Assembly (NCBI RefSeq): GCF_039939195.1
Contig: NZ_JBDUUH010000001.1
Coordinates: 248,001 to 312,000 of the forward strand
Direction: 5' to 3'
Length of the DNA: 64,000 bases
Source: Foliimonas ilicis
Lineage (GTDB): Bacteria > Pseudomonadota > Alphaproteobacteria > Rhizobiales > Rhizobiaceae
In this document: piece by piece, positions 42,331-51,814 of the stretch
How positions within the stretch are numbered: the stretch's first letter is position 1
How the letters are laid out: each line of letters starts with the position of its first letter
Notes under the pieces: generated by a model
Seen by the model: the letters and a program-made list of their open reading frames with translations, nothing else
Database searches by the model: none
What the model was told of the DNA's origin: nothing
Translations under genes and position numbers: made by a program

Positions 42331-43394
42331 AGCGCCTTCTGATCCCGATCATAATGGCCTCGGCGCTTTCGGCCTGTTCAGACAGCGCGCCAGAGGCTGA
42401 AATCATCCGGCCCGTCCTGTCGGTGGTCGTTCAGCCAAAAACCATGCAGACGCAGGGTTTTGCAGGCACGATCGAGCCGGAATACAGCGCCGGCCTCGCC
42501 TTCCGTATTCTCGGCCGCATCGTGGCGCGCGACGTCGAAGTGGGTGATCTCGTCACCAAGGGCACGACGATTGCCTCGCTCGATCCCTCAACGCTGGAAC
42601 TTGGTCTGCAAGCCGCGCGCGCCGAACTTTCGAGCGCCGAGGCGCAGCTTGCGAATGCCTCGGCCAGCGAGGAGCGGCAGGGGGCATTGCTTGCACAGTC
42701 GAATACGTCTCAAGCGGTTTACGACACGGCGCGCCAGGCCAAGGATGCGGCGCAGGCCAATCTCGACCGGGCCAAGGCAGCGCTCGCAAAATCGGAAGAA
42801 CAGCTCGGCTACGCACAGCTATTTTCGGATTTCGACGGCGTCGTCACGGCCATCGGCGCGGAAGTCGGCGACGTCGTTTCACCGGGCCAGATGGTCGTCA
42901 CTGTCGCACGCTCCGACATACGCGAGGCGGTGGTCGACATTCCCGACCAGATGATCGGCGACATTGCGGTCGGCACGGAATTCGATGTGATCCTGCAATC
43001 CTCTCCCGCGATCAAGGCACGCGGACGGGTGCGCGAGATCGCGCCGCAGGCAGACGGCTCGACGCGCACGCGGCGCGTTCGGCTCAGCCTCATCGAGCCT
43101 CAAACCGCTTTCCGCCTCGGCTCAACGGTAACGGCCATGCGCAGCATGAATGTCGAACCTGTCATCGAACTGCCGATCTCGGCGCTGCGCACCGAAGGTG
43201 AGAACAATTCCGTCTGGGTCTTCGATCCCGGCAACACCACCGTCAATCTGAAGTCCGTCGAACTCGCTGCGAAGAACCGCTACGGCTTCACCGTCGCCAG
43301 CGGCATCAAGGCTGGCGCGCGCGTCGTCACGGCAGGCGTCAACAGCCTCGAACCCGGCCAGAAAGTCCGCATCATGGAAGGTGCCGCGCAATGA
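42327..43394 (+). CDS. RND efflux periplasmic adaptor lipoprotein (membrane-fusion protein 2)
   Basis: 355 residues from the ATG at 42327 in the ATGA overlap; a longer frame is read-through. The signal ends in a lipobox (LSAC, Cys17), so it is a lipoprotein, unlike the first adaptor. The lipoyl segment and a long Ala/Gln-rich hairpin (ELSSAEAQLANASASEERQG) are clear. Pumps that need two different adaptors, such as the triclosan pump TriABC of Pseudomonas, have this same gene order. Confidence 0.92.
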   Translation: MKRLLIPIIMASALSACSDSAPEAEIIRPVLSVVVQPKTMQTQGFAGTIEPEYSAGLAFRILGRIVARDVEVGDLVTKGTTIASLDPSTLELGLQAARAELSSAEAQLANASASEERQGALLAQSNTSQAVYDTARQAKDAAQANLDRAKAALAKSEEQLGYAQLFSDFDGVVTAIGAEVGDVVSPGQMVVTVARSDIREAVVDIPDQMIGDIAVGTEFDVILQSSPAIKARGRVREIAPQADGSTRTRRVRLSLIEPQTAFRLGSTVTAMRSMNVEPVIELPISALRTEGENNSVWVFDPGNTTVNLKSVELAAKNRYGFTVASGIKAGARVVTAGVNSLEPGQKVRIMEGAAQ

Positions 43395-46300
43395 AGACGG
43401 GCTTCAATCTTTCCGACTGGGCAATCGGCCACAAATCGCTGGTCTGGTACTTCATGCTCATCTTCGTCGTGGCGGGCACTTTTTCCTACCTCAATCTGGG
43501 ACGCGAGGAAGACCCTGCCTTCACCATCAAGACGATGCTCGTGCAAGCCAACTGGCCGGGCGCATCGGTCGAGGAAACGCTGAGCCAGGTCACCGACCGC
43601 ATCGAGAAAAAGCTCGAGGAACTGGACAATCTCGACTACACGCGCAGCGTGACGACGGCGGGGCAGACGATCATTTTCGTCAATCTCCAATCAACGACAC
43701 GTGCACGGCAGGTCAACGAAACCTGGCTCGATGTGCGCAACATGTTGAACGACATCCGCCAGAATTTTCCCGAAGGCGTTCAAGGCCCGTTCTTTAACGA
43801 CCGGTTCGGCGATGTGTTCGGCAATGTCTACGCCTTCACAGCCGATGGGCTGACGCTGCGCCAATTGCGCGATTACGTCGAAGATGCGCGCACCAAGATT
43901 CTCACCGTGCCCAATGCGGGCAAGGTTGAGCTGATCGGCGCGCAGGACGAGGCGATCTATCTCGAATTCTCGACACGCCAGATAGCCGCACTCGGCCTCG
44001 ATCAGCAGGCTGTCATCCAGAGCCTTCAGGCGCAGAACGCGATTACGCCGTCCGGTGTCATACAGTCTGGCGCCGAGCGCATCGCGGTTCGGGTTAGTGG
44101 TCAATTCACCTCGGAAGAAGATCTCCGGCAGGTCAATCTGCGCGTCAACAACCGCTTCTTTCGCCTGAGCGACGTGGCGACCATCACGCGTGGTTATGCC
44201 GACCCGCCGACCTCGCTGTTCCGCTACAATGGACAGGACGCGATCGGGCTTGCCATCGGCATGAAGCCAAGCGCCAATCTGCTCGAATTCGGCGAAGCTC
44301 TGCGCGCGGAAATGAACCGCGTCGTTGCCGAATTGCCGGTCGGCGTCGGCATCCATCAGGTAGCAGACCAGCCCGTCGTGGTGCAAAAGGCGATTTCGGA
44401 ATTCACCCGCGCCCTGTTTGAGGCCGTCGCCATCGTTCTGGCCGTCAGCTTCATAAGTCTCGGATTTCGGGCAGGCATGGTGGTCGCACTGTCGATACCG
44501 TTGGTGCTGGCCATCACCTTCCTGATCATGGAAATCATGGGCATATCGCTGCAGCGCATTTCGCTGGGCGCCCTCATCATTTCGTTGGGGCTTCTGGTCG
44601 ACGACGCGATGATCGCCGTGGAGATGATGGTCGCGCGGCTAGAGGTCGGCGATTCTCTGCGCAAGGCGGCGACTTACGTCTACACATCCACAGCGTTCCC
44701 CATGCTGACCGGCACGCTGGTCACTGTAGCTGGCTTCATCCCGATCGGGCTGAACAGCAGCCAGGCAGGCGAATATACCTATACGCTGTTCGTGGTTCTG
44801 GCGATCTCGCTGCTGCTGTCGTGGATCGTAGCCGTATTGTTCACGCCGCTCATCGGCATCACCATTCTGCCGACAAAGATGAAGCAGCATCACGAGCGCA
44901 AACCGAGCCGCCTGTTCGCGGGGTTCTCATGGCTGCTGCGCTTTTCCGTACGGCATCATTGGCTGACGATCATCGCCACGGTGCTGTTGTTCGCCGTCTC
45001 CGTATTCGGCATGGGTTTCATCCAGCAGCAGTTCTTTCCGTCATCCGATAGGCCGGAACTCGTCATCGAATGGAATTTGCCGCAAAACAGTTCGGTCGCC
45101 GAAACGAAGGCCGAGCTCGAGCGATTTGAGAAAATCGCGCTCGCTGGAAATGACGACATAGATCATTGGAGCACCTATATCGGTCAGGGTGCTGTGCGCT
45201 TCGTGCTGACCTTCGACGTGCTTCCAGCCAACCCATATTTCGGTCAGATGGTCATCGTCGCCAAGGACGTAGAAGCGCGCGACCGTCTGAAAATCTCGCT
45301 CGAAAAAACTCTGCGCGAGAAATTCGTCGGCACCGATACCTATCTCAAATTCCTTGAACTCGGACCGCCGGTCGGTCGTCCGGTCCAGTACCGCCTGAGC
45401 GGGCCAGACATCCAGAAACTGCGCAGTCTGGCGCTGGAACTCGGCGGCGCGATCGAGGACAATCCGAACCTTCAACCCGTCACATATGATTGGAACGAAC
45501 CGGCGCGTGTGTTGAAAGTGGACGTTCTGCAGGACAAGGCGCGCCAGCTCGGCGTGACTTCGCAGGACATCGCGTCGTCGCTGAACAGCATTGTCGGCGG
45601 CGCAACGATAACGCAGGTGCGGGACGCGACCTATCTGGTCAACGTCGTCGTTCGCTCACGCGAGAACGAACGCGGCTCCATCGCCACGCTGCAGAATTTG
45701 CAAATCCCGACAGGTTCAGGCGAATCCATTCCGCTCGCTGCCGTCGCCAACATCCGCTACGAGCAGGAGCAGCCGACGATCTGGCGGCGCGGGCGCATTC
45801 CAACGATTACCGTCAAGGCAGGTCTCGCAAACGATGCGTTGCCGGATACCGTGGTTGGCCAATTGGCTCCGATCATCAAGGAGTTCTCCGATAAGCTGCC
45901 AGCGGGCTATTCGATCAAGACCGGCGGCTCGGTCGAGGAAAGCGCAAACAGCCAAGGCCCGATCGCCGCAGTCGTGCCGCTGATGCTGTTCGTCATGGCG
46001 ACGATCCTGATGATTCAGCTCCAGAGCTTCCAGCGTCTGTTTCTGGTGGTGGCAGTCGCGCCGCTCGGCCTCATCGGTGTGGTTGCCGCATTGCTGCCAA
46101 GCGGCGCGCCTTTGGGCTTCGTGGCGCTGCTGGGTGTTTTGGCGCTGGCAGGCATTCTGATCCGTAATTCGGTGATCCTGATCGTGCAGATCGAGGATCT
46201 TATCCGGGAAGGAACGGATCGCTGGCACGCCGTCATCGAAGCCACCGAACACCGGATGCGGCCAATCGCTCTGACTGCCGCGGCAGCCAGCCTCGCGCTT

Positions 46301-46480
46301 ATACCAATCGCGCGCGAAGTGTTCTGGGCGCCGATGGCGTTTGCCATGATGGGCGGCATCATTGCGGGTACGGCGATCACGCTTCTGTTCCTGCCTGCGC
46401 TTTACGTGGCGTGGTTCCGCATCAAGGAACCGGAACAGGCGAAAGAGCAGCCAACCGAAGGCAGTGAACAACCGGCATGA
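43391..46480 (+). CDS. RND multidrug efflux transporter (TriC-like)
   Basis: A 1029-residue inner-membrane proton-drug antiporter with two six-helix halves and two large periplasmic loops. The proton-relay pair Asp-Asp is in helix 4 (SLGLLVDDAMIAVEMM). NLGREEDPAFTIKTM near the start is typical of the branch that uses two adaptors. No outer-membrane channel is encoded nearby, so a TolC-like protein from elsewhere must complete the pump. The substrate is not readable; biocides or amphiphiles are plausible. Confidence 0.94.
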   Translation: MKTGFNLSDWAIGHKSLVWYFMLIFVVAGTFSYLNLGREEDPAFTIKTMLVQANWPGASVEETLSQVTDRIEKKLEELDNLDYTRSVTTAGQTIIFVNLQSTTRARQVNETWLDVRNMLNDIRQNFPEGVQGPFFNDRFGDVFGNVYAFTADGLTLRQLRDYVEDARTKILTVPNAGKVELIGAQDEAIYLEFSTRQIAALGLDQQAVIQSLQAQNAITPSGVIQSGAERIAVRVSGQFTSEEDLRQVNLRVNNRFFRLSDVATITRGYADPPTSLFRYNGQDAIGLAIGMKPSANLLEFGEALRAEMNRVVAELPVGVGIHQVADQPVVVQKAISEFTRALFEAVAIVLAVSFISLGFRAGMVVALSIPLVLAITFLIMEIMGISLQRISLGALIISLGLLVDDAMIAVEMMVARLEVGDSLRKAATYVYTSTAFPMLTGTLVTVAGFIPIGLNSSQAGEYTYTLFVVLAISLLLSWIVAVLFTPLIGITILPTKMKQHHERKPSRLFAGFSWLLRFSVRHHWLTIIATVLLFAVSVFGMGFIQQQFFPSSDRPELVIEWNLPQNSSVAETKAELERFEKIALAGNDDIDHWSTYIGQGAVRFVLTFDVLPANPYFGQMVIVAKDVEARDRLKISLEKTLREKFVGTDTYLKFLELGPPVGRPVQYRLSGPDIQKLRSLALELGGAIEDNPNLQPVTYDWNEPARVLKVDVLQDKARQLGVTSQDIASSLNSIVGGATITQVRDATYLVNVVVRSRENERGSIATLQNLQIPTGSGESIPLAAVANIRYEQEQPTIWRRGRIPTITVKAGLANDALPDTVVGQLAPIIKEFSDKLPAGYSIKTGGSVEESANSQGPIAAVVPLMLFVMATILMIQLQSFQRLFLVVAVAPLGLIGVVAALLPSGAPLGFVALLGVLALAGILIRNSVILIVQIEDLIREGTDRWHAVIEATEHRMRPIALTAAAASLALIPIAREVFWAPMAFAMMGGIIAGTAITLLFLPALYVAWFRIKEPEQAKEQPTEGSEQPA

Positions 46481-46540
46481 GCGCGGGATGTGTAAAGCGC
46501 ATTCATGCGGTATAGTGCCTGAAAACCGTACCGGAAGATC

Positions 46541-46882
46541 ATGCCTTCGCTCAGCCTGCGCATAAAACTGGACCCCGACGGACGCATCGGCCGGGGCAAG
46601 ATCGAGCTTCTCGAAAATATAGCCGCGCTCGGCTCTATTTCGGCGGCGGCACGCGCAATGGACATGTCCTACAAGCGCGCCTGGGATCTGGTCGAGGAAA
46701 TGAAGACGCTTTTCGGCAAGCCGGTCGTCGATGCCAAGACCGGCGGTCGCAAGGGCGGCGGCGCTGAACTGACCCCGCTTGGCCTCGCACTCATTGCGCG
46801 CTACCGGGCGATAGAACGTGCGGTTTCCGAAGTCGCAAAGTCACATATGGACGCTTTGCAGGCCGAAATCGACGCTCCCTGA
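46541..46882 (+). CDS. ModE-like winged-helix regulator (N-terminal domain only)
   Basis: 113 residues that match the LysR-type winged helix of ModE (LLENIAALGSISAAARAMDM, SYKRAWDLVEEM, GGRKGGGAELTPLG). The molybdate-binding di-domain is absent. Short proteins like this occur in many Rhizobiales, sometimes near molybdenum genes, but no such genes are in view. It lies 60 bp after the RND gene and just before the Ku promoter. Confidence 0.85.
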   Translation: MPSLSLRIKLDPDGRIGRGKIELLENIAALGSISAAARAMDMSYKRAWDLVEEMKTLFGKPVVDAKTGGRKGGGAELTPLGLALIARYRAIERAVSEVAKSHMDALQAEIDAP

Positions 46883-46890
46883 GCAACACG

Positions 46891-46916
46891 GGAACCGCCT
46901 TGGCATTCAAGGCGTT
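46891..46916 (+). promoter_or_regulatory. EcfG-type promoter for the Ku-LigD operon
   Basis: GGAAC (46891-46895) and CGTT (46913-46916) are separated by 17 bases, an exact match to GGAAC-N16/17-CGTT. It lies 9 bp after the previous stop codon and 42 bp before the Ku ATG. Confidence 0.75.
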
Positions 46917-46958
46917 TGGAATCTTTGGTCCGCACAATGCGCGGACAGGGAGATTGCC

Positions 46959-47813
46959 ATGGCTCCGCGTCCCGCCTGGAAAGGCTATCTAAAACTTTCG
47001 CTCGTAACCTGTGCCGTGGAGCTTTCAAATGCCACCACGCATAGCGAAAAAGTATCGTTTCGTGTGCTGAATCGGGCAACCGGAAACACGGTGAAACGGC
47101 AATATATCGATTCCGTTACCGGCAAGCCGATCGACGACAAGAACGAGGTCAAAGGCTACGAGATCAGCGACGAAGAATTCCTTCTTGTCGAGGAAGACGA
47201 GATCGAAGCCGTCCAGATCGAATCCTCGCATACGATGAGCCTCGACGGCTTTATCAGTAAGTCGGAGATCGAGCAGGTCTATCTCGACACGCCCTATTAT
47301 CTCGCACCCGCTGACAAAGTTTCGGAGGAAGCCTTCGCCGTCATCCGCGACGCACTTCAGCAAAAGAAAATGGCCGGTCTTGCCCGTATCGTGCTTTACC
47401 GCCGCGAACGGCCCGTGGTCATCGAGCCGCTTGGCAAAGGCATGCTTCTGACGACACTTCGCTACGACAACACCGTGCGCAAGCCCGACACCGTGTTCGG
47501 CGAAATCAAGGATGTGAAGATCGATGAGGAGATGATCGACCTCGCGACCCACATCATCGACAAGAAGAAATCGAAATTCGATCCATCCCTGTTCGAAGAC
47601 CGCTACGAGAACGCTTTGCTCGACCTGATCAAGGCGAAGAAGGCGGGGCGCAAGGCACCTGTCATCAAGGCAGCGCCGAAACAATCCAATGTGGTTAATC
47701 TCTTCGATGCGCTCAAGAAAAGCCTCGCTTCCGAGGGCGGTTCGGACGAGAAGCCAGCGGCAAAATCAAAAGCAAAGACAAAATCCTCTGCCACGAAACG
47801 CAAATCGGCATGA
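46959..47813 (+). CDS. ku: Ku protein (non-homologous end joining)
   Basis: 284 residues from the ATG at 46959, which follows AGGGAGA. The single-domain bacterial Ku core is clear (WKGYLKLSLVTCAVEL, KRQYIDSVTG, VEEDEIEAVQIESSHT, YDNTVRKPD). A Lys/Ala-rich tail from about residue 255 probably binds DNA. Ku dimers thread onto double-strand ends and recruit LigD, encoded 3 bp downstream. The upstream EcfG-type promoter points to stationary-phase or stress expression. Confidence 0.97.
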   Translation: MAPRPAWKGYLKLSLVTCAVELSNATTHSEKVSFRVLNRATGNTVKRQYIDSVTGKPIDDKNEVKGYEISDEEFLLVEEDEIEAVQIESSHTMSLDGFISKSEIEQVYLDTPYYLAPADKVSEEAFAVIRDALQQKKMAGLARIVLYRRERPVVIEPLGKGMLLTTLRYDNTVRKPDTVFGEIKDVKIDEEMIDLATHIIDKKKSKFDPSLFEDRYENALLDLIKAKKAGRKAPVIKAAPKQSNVVNLFDALKKSLASEGGSDEKPAAKSKAKTKSSATKRKSA

Positions 47814-47816
47814 TCG

Positions 47817-50312
47817 ATGGACAGCCTCGAAACATACCGCAAAAAGCGCGACTTTCGTAAAACCAGCGAACCGAGCGGGTCTTCCGAGCGGAGAAAAAAG
47901 GCCGCTGCCGGTGGCGTTTTCGTCATTCACAAACATGACGCGACGCGGCTTCATTACGATCTGCGGCTAGAGCACAATGGCGTCTTATGGAGCTGGGCGG
48001 TAACGCGCGGCCCGAGCCTCGACCCCTCCGAAAAACGCCTCGCCGTTCACGTCGAAGACCATCCGCTAGATTACGGCTCCTTCGAAGGCACGATCCCAAA
48101 GGGCGAATACGGCGCGGGCTCCGTCATCGTCTGGGATGAAGGCACATGGCTACCGGAAATGGACCCGGATGCCGCGATGAAGAAGGGCCATATCGGCTTC
48201 GAGCTGAAAGGCCAGAAGCTGAACGGTCTCTGGCATCTCGTGCGGCTGAAGCCTCGCCCCAAGGAAAAACGCGACAATTGGCTGCTCATCAAATCGGACG
48301 ATGCATCCGCAAAACCCGGCGAAGACATTCTCGAAGACGCGCCGCAATCGGTGAAATCCGGGCTGACGATCGAGGAAATTGGTGCCGGGAAAACAGTAAA
48401 ACCGATCAAAACGCCGCGCAAGACAGCGAAAAAATCCGCAAAAGCAAAGACTGCTCTTCCAGGTTTCATTCCGCCTTGCCTCGCCACTCTGTCTGCCAAT
48501 CCGCCCTCCGGCGACGAATGGCTGCATGAGGTGAAATTCGACGGCTACCGCATTCAGGCGCATGTGAATGACGGCAAGGTGAAGCTATACACCAGAAACG
48601 GTCTCGATTGGACCGCCCGTTTCGGCAAGCCGATTACGGAGGCGTTGGCCAAACTCGATTGCGACAATGCGGTGCTGGATGGCGAGATCGTTGTGCTTGC
48701 CGATAAGGGCGTCGCGTCCTTCTCGGCCCTTCAACTCGCTCTTTCCGAAGACCGCACGGAAGGCATGCTTTTCTACCTTTTCGACCTTCTCCATATCGAC
48801 GGCGAAGATTTGCGCGAAGACGCGTTGATCGAGCGTAAGGAACGGCTGAAAGCCTTGCTTGGTGAAGACGAGGCAGACCCGCTACGGTACAGCGAGCATT
48901 TCATCGAACCCGGCAAGACGATGCTGAAACATGCCTGCCGGATGGGTCTTGAAGGCGTTATTTCCAAACGCGCCGGTGCGCCCTATCACAGCGGGCGCGG
49001 CCATGACTGGATCAAATCCAAATGCACGCAGCGTCAGGAACTGGTCATCGCAGGATACCTGCCTTCGCAGAAAACCGGCCGTGGATTGCGCTCTCTGGTC
49101 ATGGGCTATTACGAGAAAGGCACGTTGAAGCCAGCAGGGCGTGTCGGAACGGGCTTTTCGTCCAAAGTCGCTGACGATCTCAAGAAGAAGCTCGATGCGG
49201 TGAAGGCCGGTGCGTCCGCCTTCACTGGTGCTCCCGCCAAGGAAAAAGGCGTTGTCTGGGTAAAGCCTGAACTGGTCGCCGAAATCGAATTCGGCTCCTG
49301 GACGGATCAGGGCATATTGCGGCATGCTTCGTTTCAGGGTCTGCGCGAGGACAAGCCTGCCAAAGAAGTGGTCGCCGAGAAAGCGGACCAGAAACCGCAA
49401 AAAGCTGCAGCCAAACGCGCAGTTTCGAGTTCAAAACCCACGAAAACCATCAAGCAAGGGACGGGTTCGGTGACACTCAGCAGGCCCGAAAAACTCCTCT
49501 GGCCGGATGCCGGGGTAACGAAAAAAGACCTTCTCGACCATTACGAAAAGGTTTGGCCGCGCATGGAGCCATTCGTCGTCAATCGTCCGCTCAGCCTGCT
49601 TCGCGCGCCGGACGGCGTAGGCGGACAACGGTTTTTCCAGAAACATGCGTCACCGGGAATGCACGATGCGATCTCGAAAATGAGCGATCCGCATGATGGC
49701 GAGGAGCTTCTCTACATTACCGATTTCGACGGGCTGGCTGCGCTCGTTCAATTGGGCGTGGTCGAAATCCACATATGGGGCGTGACCATCGACCAGCTCG
49801 AAAAGCCCGACCAGATCGTCTTCGACCTCGACCCTGACGAGGGCGTCTCGATGGATGCGGTGCGCGATGCAGCGCTCGACATCAGGTCTCGGCTCGATGA
49901 GTTGAAACTGCCATCCGTCGTGAAGACGTCGGGAGGAAAGGGATTCCACGTCATCGTTCCGCTGAAGCCGAAAGCGGACTGGCAAACGGTGAAGACATTC
50001 GCGCATGATTTTGCGCTTGCCATGCAGCAGGCGGAACCTGATCGCTACACGGCCACTCTTTCGAAAAAAGCGCGAACGGGGCGGATATTCCTCGACTATC
50101 TGCGCAATGGGCGCGGCTCGACCACCGTCGCGCCATGGTCATCGCGCGCCAAGCCGGAGGCTACGGTTTCCGTCCCGATTACATGGAAGCAGTTGGAAGG
50201 CGGTATGGAACCGGCGGCGTTCAAGCTCGGCTCGAAAGATATAGACAGCGCCCTTCGCGCTGCCGATCCATGGGCGGATTTCGACAATATCCGTAAAGCT
50301 CTGAGCCTCTAA
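47817..50312 (+). CDS. ligD: ATP-dependent DNA ligase D (phosphoesterase-ligase-polymerase)
   Basis: An 831-residue fusion. Residues about 30-190 are the 3'-phosphoesterase domain (VFVIHKHDATRLHYDLRLEH, His38, His40 and His46). Residues about 215-525 are the ATP-dependent ligase with Lys240 in EVKFDGYR. Residues about 545-831 are the primase-like polymerase (FDLDPDEGVS). This order is that of Pseudomonas LigD and differs from the mycobacterial one. It is co-transcribed with ku. Its stop codon is directly adjacent to the convergent glpK stop, with no bases between. Confidence 0.97.
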   Translation: MDSLETYRKKRDFRKTSEPSGSSERRKKAAAGGVFVIHKHDATRLHYDLRLEHNGVLWSWAVTRGPSLDPSEKRLAVHVEDHPLDYGSFEGTIPKGEYGAGSVIVWDEGTWLPEMDPDAAMKKGHIGFELKGQKLNGLWHLVRLKPRPKEKRDNWLLIKSDDASAKPGEDILEDAPQSVKSGLTIEEIGAGKTVKPIKTPRKTAKKSAKAKTALPGFIPPCLATLSANPPSGDEWLHEVKFDGYRIQAHVNDGKVKLYTRNGLDWTARFGKPITEALAKLDCDNAVLDGEIVVLADKGVASFSALQLALSEDRTEGMLFYLFDLLHIDGEDLREDALIERKERLKALLGEDEADPLRYSEHFIEPGKTMLKHACRMGLEGVISKRAGAPYHSGRGHDWIKSKCTQRQELVIAGYLPSQKTGRGLRSLVMGYYEKGTLKPAGRVGTGFSSKVADDLKKKLDAVKAGASAFTGAPAKEKGVVWVKPELVAEIEFGSWTDQGILRHASFQGLREDKPAKEVVAEKADQKPQKAAAKRAVSSSKPTKTIKQGTGSVTLSRPEKLLWPDAGVTKKDLLDHYEKVWPRMEPFVVNRPLSLLRAPDGVGGQRFFQKHASPGMHDAISKMSDPHDGEELLYITDFDGLAALVQLGVVEIHIWGVTIDQLEKPDQIVFDLDPDEGVSMDAVRDAALDIRSRLDELKLPSVVKTSGGKGFHVIVPLKPKADWQTVKTFAHDFALAMQQAEPDRYTATLSKKARTGRIFLDYLRNGRGSTTVAPWSSRAKPEATVSVPITWKQLEGGMEPAAFKLGSKDIDSALRAADPWADFDNIRKALSL

Positions 50313-51800
50313 TTACGAAAGCGTCCGCTTTACCGCGTCGCGCCAGCCCTTGAGCTTTGTCTGACGCTGGGCCTTGTCCATGTCCGGCTTGAAGCGGCGG
50401 TCGAGCGCCCAGGATTTGGCGAATTTCTTCGCATCCGGCCAGACACCGGCGCGCGAACCGGCAAGCCATGCGGCACCAAGCGCCGTCGTCTCAAGGATAG
50501 TCGGCCGATCCACCGGCGCATCGAGAATGTCGGCCAGTCTTTGCATCGTCCAGTCGGAAGCGACCATTCCGCCATCAACTCGAAGCACGGTCGAGCGAGC
50601 GGTTGTCTTCCAGTCTTTCTGCATGGCTTCGAGTAAGTCGCGCGTCTGGAAAACGACGGATTCAAGTGCGGCGCGTGCGAATTCGGCAGGGCCGGAACCG
50701 CGTGTCAGACCGAACATCGCGCCCCGCGCATCCGCATCCCAATGCGGCGCGCCAAGACCGACGAACGCTGGCACAAGGTAGACATTCTGGCTTTCATCGG
50801 CCTTTGCAGCGAGTGTGCCGCTTTGCTCGGCCTTGCCGATGACACCCAGCCCGTCGCGTAGCCATTGCACGGCAGCGCCCGCCACGAAAATCGAGCCTTC
50901 AAGCGCATAAGTCGTCTTGCCGTTCAGTCGATAGGCGATCGTCGTCAGAAGCCGGTTCTTGGAACGAACCATGTCGCTGCCGGTGTTCAGAAGCGCGAAA
51001 CAGCCCGTGCCATAGGTCGACTTCATCATTCCGGGTTCGAAACAGGCTTGCCCGATGGTCGCCGCCTGCTGATCGCCCGCGACGCCGAGAATCGGAATTT
51101 CCGCCCCGAACAGACTCTTTTCGGTAATGCCGAAATCGGCGGCGCAATCCTTCACTTCTGCCAGAAGCGAAGCGGGCACGCGCAGCAAATCCAGAAGCTC
51201 TTCGTCCCAGCGATTTTCAGCAATGTTGTAAAGCAGTGTGCGCGAGGCATTCGTCGCATCGGTGGCGTGGACCTTGCCGCCGGTCAGGCGCCAGATGAGA
51301 AATGTGTCGATCGTACCGGCAAGCAGCTCACCTTTTTCCGCCCGCTTGCGCGCGCCTTTCACCTTGTCGAGAATCCATCCGATCTTTGTGCCCGAAAAAT
51401 ACGGGTCGAGCAGAAGTCCGGTTTTTTTCGTGAATTTCGGCTCGAGGCCCTGCTTGCGCAGCTTCGCGCAGATGGGTGCTGTTCGCCTGTCCTGCCAGAC
51501 GATTGCATTGTGGATCGGCGCACCCGTCGCCTTGTCCCATACGACGACCGTCTCGCGCTGGTTGGTGATACCTATGGCAGAAATTTCGGCCGCTTTCAGC
51601 CTGGCCTTCTTGAGCGCGGATTTGATGGTTGCCTTGGTCGTATCCCAGATTTCTTCCGGGTCATGCTCGACCCAGCCGGATGCCGGGTAATGCTGCGCAA
51701 ACTCCTGCTGACCGGTGGCGACGATCTTCATATTCGCATCGAAGATGATGGCGCGGCTCGACGTCGTGCCCTGATCGATCGCTAGTATGTGACCCGTCAT
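50313..51800 (-). CDS. glpK: Glycerol kinase
   Basis: A 495-residue FGGY kinase with the classic start GTTSSRAIIFD, the glycerol-contact region WVEHDPEEIW and the YGTGCFALLNTG loop. It phosphorylates glycerol to sn-glycerol-3-phosphate in the cytoplasm. It follows glpD by 14 bp in the same operon. No glycerol facilitator gene is adjacent, so uptake may use another transporter. Confidence 0.96.
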   Translation of the reverse strand: MTGHILAIDQGTTSSRAIIFDANMKIVATGQQEFAQHYPASGWVEHDPEEIWDTTKATIKSALKKARLKAAEISAIGITNQRETVVVWDKATGAPIHNAIVWQDRRTAPICAKLRKQGLEPKFTKKTGLLLDPYFSGTKIGWILDKVKGARKRAEKGELLAGTIDTFLIWRLTGGKVHATDATNASRTLLYNIAENRWDEELLDLLRVPASLLAEVKDCAADFGITEKSLFGAEIPILGVAGDQQAATIGQACFEPGMMKSTYGTGCFALLNTGSDMVRSKNRLLTTIAYRLNGKTTYALEGSIFVAGAAVQWLRDGLGVIGKAEQSGTLAAKADESQNVYLVPAFVGLGAPHWDADARGAMFGLTRGSGPAEFARAALESVVFQTRDLLEAMQKDWKTTARSTVLRVDGGMVASDWTMQRLADILDAPVDRPTILETTALGAAWLAGSRAGVWPDAKKFAKSWALDRRFKPDMDKAQRQTKLKGWRDAVKRTLS

Positions 51801-51814
51801 GCAATCCCCCCGAT

